Shown: positions 36,235 through 45,948 of the stretch, in pieces
Layout of the letters: each line of letters starts with the position of its first letter
Numbering within the stretch: position 1 is the stretch's first letter
Source of the DNA: CAZHZT01 sp964537285
Lineage (GTDB): Bacteria; Bacteroidota; Bacteroidia; Chitinophagales; Saprospiraceae
Assembly: GCA_964537285.1 (NCBI GenBank)
Contig: CAZHZT010000011.1
Location: forward strand, 1-64,000
DNA length: 64,000 nucleotides
Reading direction: 5' to 3'
Made by a program: the position numbers and the translations under genes
The notes under the pieces: generated by a model
Databases searched by the model: none
Seen by the model: the letters and a program-made list of their open reading frames with translations, nothing else
What the model was told of the DNA's origin: nothing

Positions 36235-37275
36235 CTAATGAATCAATGCTTTATTAATATTTCTGACTAAAGTTGGCCCTTCATAAATCAAGCCCGTGTA
36301 AATTTGAACAAGGGAGGCTCCCGCCTCCATTTTTTCCAGAGCATCACTGGGAGACGCAATGCCACCTACTCCTATAATGAGCAGATCCTCCTTTTTAGAA
36401 TGCTCTCTTAAATAACGAATGATTTCTGTGGAGCGCTGCCTGAGAGGCTGCCCGCTTAAGCCACCATTGCCAATTTGCTGAATCGTAGAAGGTCCTGTAT
36501 TTAATGGCTCTCTGCTAACCGTAGTATTGGTAGCGATAATTCCATCCAATTCCGCTTCCTGAGTAATTTCCAGAATTTCATCAAGCTGGCCATTGCTCAA
36601 GTCCGGAGCGATTTTCAACAAAATAGGTTTTGGATGTTCTTTAGCCTTGTTCGCTTTCTGTATTTCTCCTATCAGTACTAACAAGGGTTCTTTGTTCTGA
36701 AGTTCCCGAAGATTGGGAGTATTTGGAGAACTTACATTTAATGTAAAATAATCGACATAAGGAAAGAGCTTTTCAAAACAGATGAGGTAGTCTTCAAAGG
36801 CCGTTTCATTCGGGGTATCTTTATTTTTACCAATATTTCCTCCAATGATTAGCCCCTTGGGGCGTTTTTTTTGCAATTGGTTCAACAAAGCATCTATACC
36901 ATCATTATTAAAACCCATACGATTAATGATTGCTTCATCTTTTGGCAGCCGAAAAAGCCGAGGCTTAGGGTTGCCTTTTTGTGGGCGAGGAGTAACAGTA
37001 CCGATTTCGATAAAGCCAAAGCCCAGTGCTGCCATGGTATTAAAATACTTCCCGTCTTTATCAAATCCTGCTGCCAGGCCAACAGGGTTCTCAAAGTCTA
37101 GCCCCAAAATATTTCTTTTCAGCTTAGGATTTTTTATAGTAAAACTTTTTCTGAAGATATTTCCTACGAGAGGAATGCCCAGTAAAAATTGAAATACTTT
37201 CAAGGAAAAATGGTGAGCCGACTCTGGTGACAATTGAAACACCAAGGGCTTGATGATAAGTTTATACCAATTCAT
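36235..37275 (-). CDS. pyrD: Dihydroorotate dehydrogenase (quinone), class 2
   Basis: A 346-residue class 2 DHODH, membrane-associated, that oxidises dihydroorotate to orotate with FMN and passes electrons to quinone. Visible parts are the N-terminal helices for quinone access (MNWYKLIIKPLVFQLSPESAHHFSLKVFQFL), GLAAGFDKDGKYFNTMAALGFGFIEIGTVTPRPQ, the NRMGFNNDG and NVSSPNTPNLRELQ motifs with the class 2 catalytic Ser, and LIIGVGGI for phosphate binding. A strong terminator follows it; a family A repeat lies upstream. Confidence 0.95.
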   Translation of the reverse strand: MNWYKLIIKPLVFQLSPESAHHFSLKVFQFLLGIPLVGNIFRKSFTIKNPKLKRNILGLDFENPVGLAAGFDKDGKYFNTMAALGFGFIEIGTVTPRPQKGNPKPRLFRLPKDEAIINRMGFNNDGIDALLNQLQKKRPKGLIIGGNIGKNKDTPNETAFEDYLICFEKLFPYVDYFTLNVSSPNTPNLRELQNKEPLLVLIGEIQKANKAKEHPKPILLKIAPDLSNGQLDEILEITQEAELDGIIATNTTVSREPLNTGPSTIQQIGNGGLSGQPLRQRSTEIIRYLREHSKKEDLLIIGVGGIASPSDALEKMEAGASLVQIYTGLIYEGPTLVRNINKALIH

Positions 37276-37311
37276 GAAACAATACTATATTAAAGGGGGC
37301 TGTGAATTTTA

Positions 37312-37419
37312 GTTCTTTGACATAAATTGTGGAAAACGGAACTTCAAAATGATAACCCTTCCAACCACAAGGGCATTCAAGGGTTATCATTTCGAAGTTC
37401 CACACAATTTGTCAAAGAA
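37312..37419 (-). repeat. Family A inverted repeat, full copy 3
   Basis: A 108-base palindrome between pyrD and the Crp/Fnr gene. Read on the minus strand it matches the copies at 12921 and 20679 closely: TTCTTTGACAAATTGTGTGG at one end, GTCAAAGAAC at the other, with GAACTTC..ATGATAACCC in the arms. Both flanking genes are on the minus strand. Confidence 0.85.
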
Positions 37420-37458
37420 GGTGAATTCTTAATTAAATTGAGATGCCTCTCAACTCAA

Positions 37459-38148
37459 TCACATCATTTCAGCAGCCAGTTTATCCATATCGCGGATCAA
37501 TAATCTACGTCGATCAAAGGTAAGAATATTTTTATTTCTTAGTTCATTCAGTACTGTAGTTACGGTTTGACGCGAAGTAGCGGTCATATTCGCAATTTCC
37601 TGATGCGTCAAAAACTTTCGAACCAACATTTCATAACCTACTCGCTGTCCTCTCTTGTTAGCAAGGTCTTTCAGAAATTCAACAATTCGGGTTCGTGAAT
37701 CTTTAAACACCAGCGATTCGAGGCGTTTTTCCATTTCGAGTATTCTTGAACCCATAATTTTCAATAAAAAGACACTAAGAGCGGTGTGTTCCCTCATCAA
37801 ACCTTTTATTTCGTTCAAGGAAAGCACACAGACTGCGGTATCCTCCATAGCATAAGCAAAGTCGCGGCGTTTTTCCTCACCAATCAAAGATAATTCTCCA
37901 AATACTTCTCCTGTGCTGAGGATTGTCTTGGTGATCTCTTTTCCTGATTCACCGTAATTACCAATTTTTATACGTCCTTCTGCTATAAAATAGATTCTGT
38001 CAGAGTGTTCATCAGGTAAATATACATATTCGCCCTTTTTAAACCCTTTGTGGGTTTGTCTCTCAAGTTCCCCCATTCCTATTTTTTTAGGGCAGAAAAG
38101 GCCAGAGACATCAATATTTTCCAGGAACCACAATGATTGATCTTTCAT
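37459..38148 (-). CDS. Crp/Fnr-family transcription regulator
   Basis: A 229-residue regulator. The N-terminal cyclic-nucleotide-binding-type beta barrel (about 25-140) has FKKGEYVYLPDEHSDRIYFIAEGRIKIG and GEVFGELSLIGEEKRRDFAYA. A long helix links to the winged helix (about 170-225) with the recognition motif FLTHQEIANMTATSRQTVTTVLNEL. Four-Cys iron-sulfur ligands of Fnr are not arranged as in Fnr (only one N-terminal Cys), so it is not an oxygen sensor of that type. Whether it binds cAMP is open; two adenylyl/guanylyl cyclase-type genes are nearby. Confidence 0.85.
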   Translation of the reverse strand: MKDQSLWFLENIDVSGLFCPKKIGMGELERQTHKGFKKGEYVYLPDEHSDRIYFIAEGRIKIGNYGESGKEITKTILSTGEVFGELSLIGEEKRRDFAYAMEDTAVCVLSLNEIKGLMREHTALSVFLLKIMGSRILEMEKRLESLVFKDSRTRIVEFLKDLANKRGQRVGYEMLVRKFLTHQEIANMTATSRQTVTTVLNELRNKNILTFDRRRLLIRDMDKLAAEMM

Positions 38149-38394
38149 GTTTTTCTTCTTTTTTGTTTCTTCCAGGGATTATCGGTTTGGAAGTCGAAAG
38201 TTGAATTCATGCCACCAAGCGTCAGTATTTTTGCGCCAAAAGCAGGTTTGTCTTTCAAAGTGAGCATTGACGGCATATTTAACGATACACCATTGTTTGT
38301 AAGTTTTTTAGTCTATCGTTTATAGCTATTAATGTCTTTCAGGCTTCATTAAAAGCTAGTGCTTCAAGAACTAGGGCAATTTAATAGACTTGTT

Positions 38395-40149
38395 CTAGTC
38401 ATTATCCAGACGAAGATCAAAGCGCTTGCGCATTTCCTGCAATAAGGGGTTTTGCTCCATCATTTTCTCGTATTTTTCCTTATTAGTGAGCGGTTTTGCA
38501 GGTTTTTTTATGTTAATATTATTAGTTAACTCCTGATTTATTTTTAATTCCAGGACTAACTTTGGTCGCTGAATGCTAGCACGAAGGATGTCAATCAAGT
38601 CTCTCTCCTCTCTAATTAAATTAGCAAAAACTTTTGAGCTAACCTCAATAATTAGTTTCTCTCCATCCAGGCTCAGAACGGCTCGTTGAAGAGCATTTTT
38701 AGCTGAAGGAGATTGGATATTTATTGCGTAATTATTCCATGCTTTTTGTACTTCCTCCAGAGAAATGGGCCCTTCTTCCTTTTCTTTATCAGCCTCTTTG
38801 TCTTTATTAAAATTAGCAGCCAGTTTTTTTATAGATACAAACTTATGCTCGCTATGTTTTGATTCTTTTAAGCCAAATTTATCTTTACTTACACTTTTTT
38901 CCTCCTTTTTCTGGCTTGGCGGTTGCTTTTTTGGAGTTGGGGAGCTAATTACAGCTTCCTTTTTTTCCAAAACCGGAGGTATTTTTTTTCCCTTGCTTAA
39001 ATCAGGAGTTTTTTTTTCCTCTTCACTTGTTTGTTGAACAATCGCACCATTTGACATTCGCTTCAAATAACTCATTTTCAATAGAGCTATTTCCACGTGT
39101 AAGCGCTTATTTACAGCCGTTTTATAATTTATATCGCAATCGTGCGCCAACTGAAGGGCGTTGAGAATAAATTGACGTGGGGCAAGCATTGCTTGCGTCT
39201 TATATCTTTCTTCTAATTCTTTCCCAACTTCTAACAGAGTAAGCGTATGGGGTTCCTGGCTAACCAGTAAATCCCTGAAGTGCCCGGCCAAGCCACTAAC
39301 AAAAAGATCTGGTTCAAAGCCCTTTTTAATAATCTCATCTAATAATAGGAGGCAGGTTGGATAATCTTCCGATAAAAGGGCGTCAACTATTCTGAAATAA
39401 TAATCATAATCCAGGAGGTTCAGATTATCAATTACATCCTGGTAAGTAATTTGTTTTCCGGAAAAACTCGTAATTCTATCGAAAATAGAAAGAGCGTCTC
39501 GAAGGGCTCCGTCAGCTTTTTGGGCAATGATTTGAAGGGCATCAGTTTCTGCTTGTATTCCCTCTTTATCGCAAATCCCTTTCAGGTGTTTAGCTATATC
39601 GGATACTTGAATTCTTCGAAAGTCAAAGATCTGGCATCTGGACAAGATCGTAGGAATGATCTTATGTTTTTCGGTTGTAGCCAGAATAAATATAGCATAT
39701 GACGGAGGTTCTTCCAATGTTTTTAGAAAGGCATTAAAGGCTTGTTGAGAAAGCATATGAACCTCATCAATGATGAATACCTTGTATCTTCCTTTCTGAG
39801 GTTGAAAACGCACTTGTTCAATCAGGGCCCGAATATGTTCTACGCTATTGTTCGAAGCAGCATCCAGTTCTGTAATATTGAAAGAAGCATTATCATTGAA
39901 GGACACGCATGACGAGCAAGTATTGCAAGCCTCGAAGTCGGGTGTCCGGTTTTCGCAATTGAGTACCTTTGCCAGAATACGGGCACAAGTCGTTTTCCCA
40001 ACTCCTCTGGGACCACAAAATAAAAAAGCATGAGCTAAGTGCCCACTTTTCAAAGCATTTTTTAGTGTGTTGGAAACATTTTGCTGCCCCACTACCTCAT
40101 CAAACCGCTGTGGCCTATATTTTCTCGCTGAAACGATGAACTTACTCAT
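38395..40149 (-). CDS. dnaX: DNA polymerase III subunits gamma/tau
   Basis: A 584-residue DnaX clamp-loader ATPase. The start is taken at the ATG at 40149 (MSKFIVSARKYRPQRFDEVVG), the usual start of the family, rather than 13 codons upstream. It has Walker A GPRGVGKTT, a four-Cys zinc module (CENRTPDFEACNTCSSC), Walker B FIIDEVHML, SRC and the QRF.FRRI sensor region. The C-terminal third is a Lys/Glu-rich linker then a tau-like domain. It loads the sliding clamp at the replication fork. Confidence 0.95.
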   Translation of the reverse strand: MSKFIVSARKYRPQRFDEVVGQQNVSNTLKNALKSGHLAHAFLFCGPRGVGKTTCARILAKVLNCENRTPDFEACNTCSSCVSFNDNASFNITELDAASNNSVEHIRALIEQVRFQPQKGRYKVFIIDEVHMLSQQAFNAFLKTLEEPPSYAIFILATTEKHKIIPTILSRCQIFDFRRIQVSDIAKHLKGICDKEGIQAETDALQIIAQKADGALRDALSIFDRITSFSGKQITYQDVIDNLNLLDYDYYFRIVDALLSEDYPTCLLLLDEIIKKGFEPDLFVSGLAGHFRDLLVSQEPHTLTLLEVGKELEERYKTQAMLAPRQFILNALQLAHDCDINYKTAVNKRLHVEIALLKMSYLKRMSNGAIVQQTSEEEKKTPDLSKGKKIPPVLEKKEAVISSPTPKKQPPSQKKEEKSVSKDKFGLKESKHSEHKFVSIKKLAANFNKDKEADKEKEEGPISLEEVQKAWNNYAINIQSPSAKNALQRAVLSLDGEKLIIEVSSKVFANLIREERDLIDILRASIQRPKLVLELKINQELTNNINIKKPAKPLTNKEKYEKMMEQNPLLQEMRKRFDLRLDND

Positions 40150-40248
40150 ACAATGGAAATAGTATAAAATAATCCGGTTTACTATCAAAAATCCCTTCTA
40201 CAAAGATAATAGATTTAGTGAGGTCAACCAACCCATAAGACATTCTGC

Positions 40249-41181
40249 CTACAAAGGAGGGAACATTAATAACTTGGCAGGCTCATCTTTTTTAGATTCA
40301 TTAGAAATAAAGAGATTTCCCAGTTTATCAAAAGTAATCCCTTCGGGCTGGCGATGAACCTTCTTTTTTAAAGGAGAAATATGCTTTATTTCCCCTTTTC
40401 TTGATAAAATGATAATGGCACGTCCTGTAGAGGAAATAATATAGAAATGGTCATCCAGAGGATTAACAGCAATACCAGAAGGCAAAAACGTTATTTCTTT
40501 TTCTTCTGCCAGTTCCTCTAGTTCATCCACATCGCTTAATTCATTTTTATCAATAAACGACCGTATTTTTTCTTGCTCAACCATAAGTACAGGATCCGTA
40601 GAAATCATTTCTCCGAGTTCGGGATCAAAAGCGTAAATTGCTCTGACTTCATCATCATCTATTCCCTTAACGCCTGATTTTTCTTTACAAGCAATAAGCA
40701 GGTGTTTTTTAACCGGATCATACGTTAAACCTTCAATATCCGCATCTTTTTCTATATCTGTATCAAACTTTAGTACAGCCAAGGCACTTTCTTTTCCTGG
40801 CTTTATTCGGTACAAATTACCATTACTTTTAACGACCCATACATAATCCCCAACAGCTTCGACCCCCTCAAAGTCTCCTGAAGGTCCGAACTTAATGCGG
40901 TTTAGAATATTTCCATCCACTCGATTTAATATAAAAACAACCCCTAATTCGTCTTGCACTGCGTACAAGGACTGTCCGTCCGCAGTCATACTCAGGCCGG
41001 ATATTTCCTCCAGTTCTGAAGGTAATTCTATTGTTTTTACAGGGCGATTAAAATTATAGGGTGCCTGGAGGAAGAAATCCTGGCTGCACATAGTAAAAGG
41101 GATTAAGAAAAATAAGGTACAGATATAAATAATAATATTCATGATAATTTTTTTCGTTCTTTGAGCTTTTTTGCCAATCAT
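40249..41181 (-). CDS. SdiA-regulated-type beta-propeller, exported
   Basis: A 310-residue protein of the SdiA-regulated family: beta-propeller blades with ISGLSMTADGQSLYAVQDELG, GDFEGVEAVGDYVWVV, DADIEGLTYDPVKKHLLIACKE, PSGIAVNPLDDHFYIIS and QPEGITFDKLGNLFISNE. A hydrophobic signal sequence (IIIYICTLFFLIPFTMCS) may end with a lipobox-like Cys. Two starts are possible: ATG at 41181, which overlaps the cyclase stop (TAATG), and ATG at 41142. The overlap favours translational coupling with the cyclase. Substrate unknown. Confidence 0.75.
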   Translation of the reverse strand: MIGKKAQRTKKIIMNIIIYICTLFFLIPFTMCSQDFFLQAPYNFNRPVKTIELPSELEEISGLSMTADGQSLYAVQDELGVVFILNRVDGNILNRIKFGPSGDFEGVEAVGDYVWVVKSNGNLYRIKPGKESALAVLKFDTDIEKDADIEGLTYDPVKKHLLIACKEKSGVKGIDDDEVRAIYAFDPELGEMISTDPVLMVEQEKIRSFIDKNELSDVDELEELAEEKEITFLPSGIAVNPLDDHFYIISSTGRAIIILSRKGEIKHISPLKKKVHRQPEGITFDKLGNLFISNESKKDEPAKLLMFPPL

Positions 41182-44100
41182 TAACCCGCGCTTTTGACTT
41201 CCTCGTAATATTTCTTAACGAAATACTCTTTATTGATTTCAACCAATTCTTCGAGAAGTTCATGCGCCTTTTCCCTGTAGTAATTATTTTGACTCACTTT
41301 CCATAAATAGTAATTTACAAAAGCTTTGCCTTTAAAGGTTTCCGCTTTGGGCAGAAGAGCCTCAAGATGGTTAATGGCATTTTCTTTTTCACCTTTTGCA
41401 CTCAGAATATTGGCAAAGAGCATCTCAAGCTCGAACAATAAATCCTGATTATCCAGACTTTGGGCTACCGAACAAGCTTTATTATAAGCTTCCTCAGCTT
41501 CTGTAATAAGATTTAGCTTAATCAAAGGATAAGCACTCTCCATAAAACTAAATGCAAGTATGAGTTTATTGTTAATATTTTTTGAAATAGAAACAGCTTC
41601 ATTGTAGTAATCAACGGATGCTCTATAGTTACCTGTGAAGTTAGCAACATCTCCCAATGTATTCAATGCCTTAGCAATGCCTTTCTGGTAGCCTAGTTCC
41701 CGACTAAGGGCCAGATTCCGTGTTAGGAAATCATTAGCACTTTCAAACTCTCCGATTACGCTGTAAAGTTCTCCTATTAAACCGAAAGCAATAGAGATTC
41801 CTTGTTTATCGCCAAGTTCTTCACAAATTTTTAAATCTTCTTTAAAATACTGCATAGCCTTGTCAAAATCTCCCCGACGCTGATAGATACTTCCCATGCT
41901 TCCGGTTGCGATGGCCATTAAATGTTTATCTCCAAGTTCTTTACTTAAAGACAGCCCCCTTTCGTAGCATTCAAGGGATTCTTCATAAGCGCTTTGTTCA
42001 AAATAAAGAATGCCAAGGTTTGTGTAAAGCACTGCTGAGCCTTGTTTATCAGCTACTTTTAACTGAGCTCTCATAGCCTGAATCCCTTCTTTGTATCTAC
42101 CTTGGTTCATGTAAGTCAGGCCAAGGTTAGCGGCAATCTCGGCAATGGAAGTCGTAAGTTTTTCAGTAATACTTATCCGGATGCTTTTTTGGAAAAAAGC
42201 CTTTGCCTGTTCGTATTCACCCTGGCGGAAATAAAGATTTCCAAGATTTCCGTTTACTTTAATGATTCCGACTTTGTCATTAGTTTCTTCAAAAAAACGT
42301 GCCGCATTCGAAAGATGGATCTGAGCTATTTTATAATTTCCGCGAAGCATTGAGAAATGCCCTAAGCTGTTGTGAGCTCGTCCAATGAGGGTTTTATTTC
42401 CAGTAAGCCTGGCTTCATCCAAACTCTCCGTTAAATTTCTTTCACACTCTTCCCAATCTCCAATTAATTCTAAGACACTTCCTTTTTTTAATAAGGTATT
42501 AGCACGTTCTGCTGCCGCTTCTTTATCCAAATAGGCCAGTAATTTATCGTAGTACTCAATGGCATTTTGATTTTGGAAGTTTCGCTTTGCATAATCGGCG
42601 CTTTTGTCTAGATATTCTATAGTTTTTTGCTCCATGCCTGCTTGTTCATAGTGAAAAGCAAGCTCCGGATAATGTTCTTCAAGGCTGTCCTCGTAGAGTC
42701 TTTCAATAGCTTTTGCAGTAAGGCTGTGCAGCTCTCTAAGCCGGGCCCGCAATTGCATATCGTATACAGCCTCTCTCAACAATGAGTGTTTAAAAATATA
42801 TCTGAGTTCGTTTAATGAGCTCCATATTTGTCCTTTTACAGCGCTCTTAACCTGATCCTTTAAAACATTTTGCAAATCGCCATTTTCTTCCAGAAAAGAC
42901 TCCTGATATTTCATTACTTCATTGAGCACAGGTACTTCAAATTCTCTTCCTATTACGGCTGCCGCTTTAACGGTTTCTTTTACCAAAGTGGATAAGCGAT
43001 CAATTCTTGCAGTAAGAATAGCATTTATAGAAGAGTTCAGTTTAATGTTTTGGTTTTGTATGCTCCACTTACCATTTTTCTTTTCCAGAAGGCCGCTCTC
43101 TGTAAAATATTCAATAATCTGTTCAAGATAAAAAGGGTTCCCGTTGGTCATACGTTGTAAAAGTGCCAGGAAGGATTCCTCTAATTCTCCTTTTATTTGG
43201 TCTTCAGCAAAAGTTTTTACAGCTTCTGCCGAAAGAAGGTTAAGATCGACCTCCACGTAAGAGATGTTTTCCATCCTAAAAAAGCTCTGTTCCAGCATAA
43301 GCTTTCGAGCCCCTTCATCATTGTACCGGGAGGTAAGCAGGAAAAAGACAGGAAAATTTTTCGCTTTTTTGAGGAACTCCTGAAGAAAGGTAATTGAATC
43401 TGCATCATACCAATGAGCATCTTCAATCATCACAACCAATGGTTTGTGTTGGGATTGTATTAAGAAAAAGTTGAGTAAAGCTGAAAAAGTATTTCGATAT
43501 CGACCTTTTGCATCAAGTTGCTTCCAAAGAGAATTTTCATAATCGATCCCTATCAAGCCGGCCAGTACTGTTTTAGTCCTGTTCAGTTCTGAAATAAATT
43601 CCGTTGGAACGATTGAAGAATTACGCATGGATTTCTCTAATAATTCTTCAAAAGCGGATTCAAAACTGAGCAGATTTGTTTGTTTGCTATTTTCCGGTGA
43701 TTGTTGGAAGTAATTTTTTAAAAAATAAATAAAGGGATTGAAAGATTTTCTCAAAATCTGATCTGACTGACATACAAACCAGCTGATGTCTCCCAATTCT
43801 CCTAACTTCTTGTTCAATTCAAAAGCAATCCGGCTCTTACCTATACCAGCTTCGCCAAATACTACGGCTACTCCTGCAAATTCTTTTTGAAGAATAGGCA
43901 AGGCAAAGTTAAATAACTGCTCTAGTTCAGCTTCTCTTCCAACTAACTTTCCTGAAAAGAGAACCTCATTGGTTCGGTGGCCAATCAGGTGATAGGTAGG
44001 CATACTGTTTTCAAACCCTTTGTACTCAATATCTCCTCTGTGTTCAAAACGAAAATGCCTTTCTCTCTGTACTTCTTCATCTACCAGAATTTCCCCCCAC

Positions 44101-45236
44101 GAAGCATTTACCATTAGGCGGGCAGCAAGGTTGATGTAATTTCCAACGGCTGCGTATTGGCACCTTTCCTCCCCTCCGATAATTCCTGTAAAAGCCATTC
44201 CCGAAGTAATGCCTATTTTGACATTTATCAGTTTTCCTATACTTTTTTCTTTTAGGCTGGATTGGATGGATGAAGCAAACTCTAATGCCCTTTTTATATT
44301 ATTTTCGAATGCTACCGGAGCCCCAAAAAATACAACCATTACTCCGCCCTTGTCTCCAAAGTCGATTTCTTTGAAATACCCAGAGAAAACATCTGCTAAG
44401 TCGAGAATAATACTGGTGAATTCGAATAGTTCTTTGTGTTCCCGAGCTCCCTTGAAGGCTAAAAAAACAGATACGACCGGTCTGAACTCACCAGCCTGAT
44501 CCAAATCCAGCACTTCTTTAGGTAAAAAATCCTCGGCTATGGTTCTTTGAAGATCGGGCTGGTGAATAAACTGACCATTGCTGGGAGGAGTATTTTTAGG
44601 GAGGTTATGAAACAAATAAAAACCCTTTTCCAGTTTTGTTAATTTCGTTTGCAATACTGTCGGCACAATGGTCTTATCAATAACAATCTCTCCCTCATTG
44701 GCAAAAGACTGACATTTTGCGCTGGAAAGAATGGGGTCTCCTCTAAAATAAAAAGCCTTTTTGTGATTGCCTACAATTCCCCATTTTACAGATCCCATAG
44801 AGATGCCAATTTTGATGCCAATTTTATAAATAGAAAGTGGTCCTTCATTCTCCCTTTCCAGATCAAAAAGGGTAATCAGATCAACAGCTGTATCAAGGAC
44901 CTTCAAAATGATATCTTCCTCGCTTGTTCCAATTTCAAATATAGCCGTAAAAGCATCTCCTGCAAAATATGGAATAAACCCTCCTTTGAGGTACACATGG
45001 TGTACGAGTGGATCAAAAATTTTATTCAGATAATTAGATAACTTTTCCGCCCCTTCATTCCCTTGTTTCATCAAGCTTTCGGTAAGGAATGTAAAATTCG
45101 AAAGATCAATAAACATCGCTACCCCCGGAAATTCACCTTCCATATCGCGATTGCTCAACTTATCTTGGATAAACGTTGGTATTAATCTTCTCACGTTATT
45201 CTTTATTATACTCAAATAAATCTGATCCTTTTGCAA
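41181..45236 (-). CDS. Soluble adenylyl cyclase-like protein: two cyclase domains, NTPase, TPR
   Basis: About 1351 residues. Two class III cyclase domains (C1 about 30-190, C2 about 240-400), an AAA/STAND-type NTPase (Walker A GEAGIGKS about 459-466, Walker B VVMIEDAHW about 600), and 10 or more TPR units (about 850-1330). C1 has both metal-binding Asp (FIDLS and FAGD); C2 lacks them but has the transition-state Asn/Arg (GNYINLAARLM). Together they make one active site, as in mammalian sAC. The furthest start is TTG at 45236, but a promoter box overlaps it, so GTG 45194 or ATG 45143 may be the real start. Confidence 0.85.
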   Translation of the reverse strand: MQKDQIYLSIIKNNVRRLIPTFIQDKLSNRDMEGEFPGVAMFIDLSNFTFLTESLMKQGNEGAEKLSNYLNKIFDPLVHHVYLKGGFIPYFAGDAFTAIFEIGTSEEDIILKVLDTAVDLITLFDLERENEGPLSIYKIGIKIGISMGSVKWGIVGNHKKAFYFRGDPILSSAKCQSFANEGEIVIDKTIVPTVLQTKLTKLEKGFYLFHNLPKNTPPSNGQFIHQPDLQRTIAEDFLPKEVLDLDQAGEFRPVVSVFLAFKGAREHKELFEFTSIILDLADVFSGYFKEIDFGDKGGVMVVFFGAPVAFENNIKRALEFASSIQSSLKEKSIGKLINVKIGITSGMAFTGIIGGEERCQYAAVGNYINLAARLMVNASWGEILVDEEVQRERHFRFEHRGDIEYKGFENSMPTYHLIGHRTNEVLFSGKLVGREAELEQLFNFALPILQKEFAGVAVVFGEAGIGKSRIAFELNKKLGELGDISWFVCQSDQILRKSFNPFIYFLKNYFQQSPENSKQTNLLSFESAFEELLEKSMRNSSIVPTEFISELNRTKTVLAGLIGIDYENSLWKQLDAKGRYRNTFSALLNFFLIQSQHKPLVVMIEDAHWYDADSITFLQEFLKKAKNFPVFFLLTSRYNDEGARKLMLEQSFFRMENISYVEVDLNLLSAEAVKTFAEDQIKGELEESFLALLQRMTNGNPFYLEQIIEYFTESGLLEKKNGKWSIQNQNIKLNSSINAILTARIDRLSTLVKETVKAAAVIGREFEVPVLNEVMKYQESFLEENGDLQNVLKDQVKSAVKGQIWSSLNELRYIFKHSLLREAVYDMQLRARLRELHSLTAKAIERLYEDSLEEHYPELAFHYEQAGMEQKTIEYLDKSADYAKRNFQNQNAIEYYDKLLAYLDKEAAAERANTLLKKGSVLELIGDWEECERNLTESLDEARLTGNKTLIGRAHNSLGHFSMLRGNYKIAQIHLSNAARFFEETNDKVGIIKVNGNLGNLYFRQGEYEQAKAFFQKSIRISITEKLTTSIAEIAANLGLTYMNQGRYKEGIQAMRAQLKVADKQGSAVLYTNLGILYFEQSAYEESLECYERGLSLSKELGDKHLMAIATGSMGSIYQRRGDFDKAMQYFKEDLKICEELGDKQGISIAFGLIGELYSVIGEFESANDFLTRNLALSRELGYQKGIAKALNTLGDVANFTGNYRASVDYYNEAVSISKNINNKLILAFSFMESAYPLIKLNLITEAEEAYNKACSVAQSLDNQDLLFELEMLFANILSAKGEKENAINHLEALLPKAETFKGKAFVNYYLWKVSQNNYYREKAHELLEELVEINKEYFVKKYYEEVKSAG

Positions 45237-45252
45237 AGTTAGAGCAAATATA
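45234..45252 (-). promoter_or_regulatory. Putative promoter boxes of the large cyclase gene
   Basis: On the minus strand there are two TAnnTTTG boxes, TATATTTG (45252-45245) and TAACTTTG (45241-45234), just at the 5' end of the cyclase reading frame. If either is used, the TTG at 45236 would lie outside the message and translation would begin later, at GTG 45194 or ATG 45143. No clean TTG -33 partner is seen for the second box. Confidence 0.4.
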
Positions 45253-45346
45253 CTTTAGTTATGTTCTATACTGAATCAATTATCACCACTTCTTCCCCGG
45301 GTACACCTTACTTAACATAAAATTAACAATAGAAACTCAATAAAAT

Positions 45347-45356
45347 AAGTATTTTT
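45347..45356 (+). promoter_or_regulatory. Possible -7 box upstream of the dksA-like gene
   Basis: TATTTTTG, a match to TAnnTTTG on the plus strand, followed by CGAACG. The -33 TTG is missing. It would give a leader of about 210 bases that contains the family C palindrome. Confidence 0.3.
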
Positions 45357-45384
45357 GCGAACGAATTATAATAAAATTTCATAT

Positions 45385-45541
45385 AAGCACCCGAACAAAA
45401 TTAAGTACAACAAAATTTCGTTTCCTTTTCTCTTCAATTTCGTTGGAAAGCCTCGTCGTAGCTATGGCTACGTTTTCCGCCTCATTGAAGAAAAAAGGAT
45501 TCCAAAATTTTTAGTTATACTTAATTTTGTTCAGGTGCTTA
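45385..45541 (+). repeat. Family C long palindrome upstream of the dksA-like gene
   Basis: Outer arms GAACAAAATTAAGTA (about 45392) and TACTTAATTTTGTTC (about 45520), with AAGCACC/GGTGCTT at the edges (15-23 pairs with one slip). Inside are CGTCGTAGCTATGGCTACG, a smaller hairpin. It fills most of the 334-base space between the cyclase and the dksA-like gene. A 68-codon frame through it is not a gene. Confidence 0.7.
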
Positions 45542-45570
45542 GCTTTAAAAAAGGCAAATAAAATAAAATA

Positions 45571-45948
45571 ATGAATAAATCAGTTGAAAAAACACGCTAT
45601 AACGATAAAGAACTGTTTGAATTTCAAGAAATCATCAATGAAAAACTCAAAACGACTCGCCAACAACTAAATCTTATTGAAAATCAACTCGAAGAATTAG
45701 CTGATAACCCTGACATTAAAGTAAAAGGACTGGATGACGCAATCGGTACAGAGGAAAACGAACGATTAACGTCTATGGCCGCAAGGCTTCATAAATATAT
45801 TAAGCATCTTGATAATGCTCTCCTAAGAATCAACAATAAAGTTTACGGTATTTGTCGTGAAAGTGGTAAGCTCATTTCCAAAGAACGCCTGAAAGCCGTT
45901 CCTCACGCTACTTTAAGTATTGAGGCTAAATTACACCGCAAAAGATAA
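45571..45948 (+). CDS. DksA/TraR-family protein
   Basis: A 125-residue protein: an N-terminal coiled-coil hairpin (about 10-85, NEKLKTTRQQLNLIENQLEELAD) and a C-terminal zinc-finger-like end YGICRESGKLISKERLKAVPHATLSIEAK. Only one of the four zinc Cys is kept, as often in Bacteroidota members. The family binds RNA polymerase in the secondary channel and, with ppGpp, adjusts rRNA and amino-acid gene transcription. The lspA gene follows, a common pair in this phylum. Confidence 0.85.
   Translation: MNKSVEKTRYNDKELFEFQEIINEKLKTTRQQLNLIENQLEELADNPDIKVKGLDDAIGTEENERLTSMAARLHKYIKHLDNALLRINNKVYGICRESGKLISKERLKAVPHATLSIEAKLHRKR

Noticed and set aside
45355..45561. 68-codon frame before the dksA-like gene
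   Set aside because: It is a read-through of the family C palindrome.
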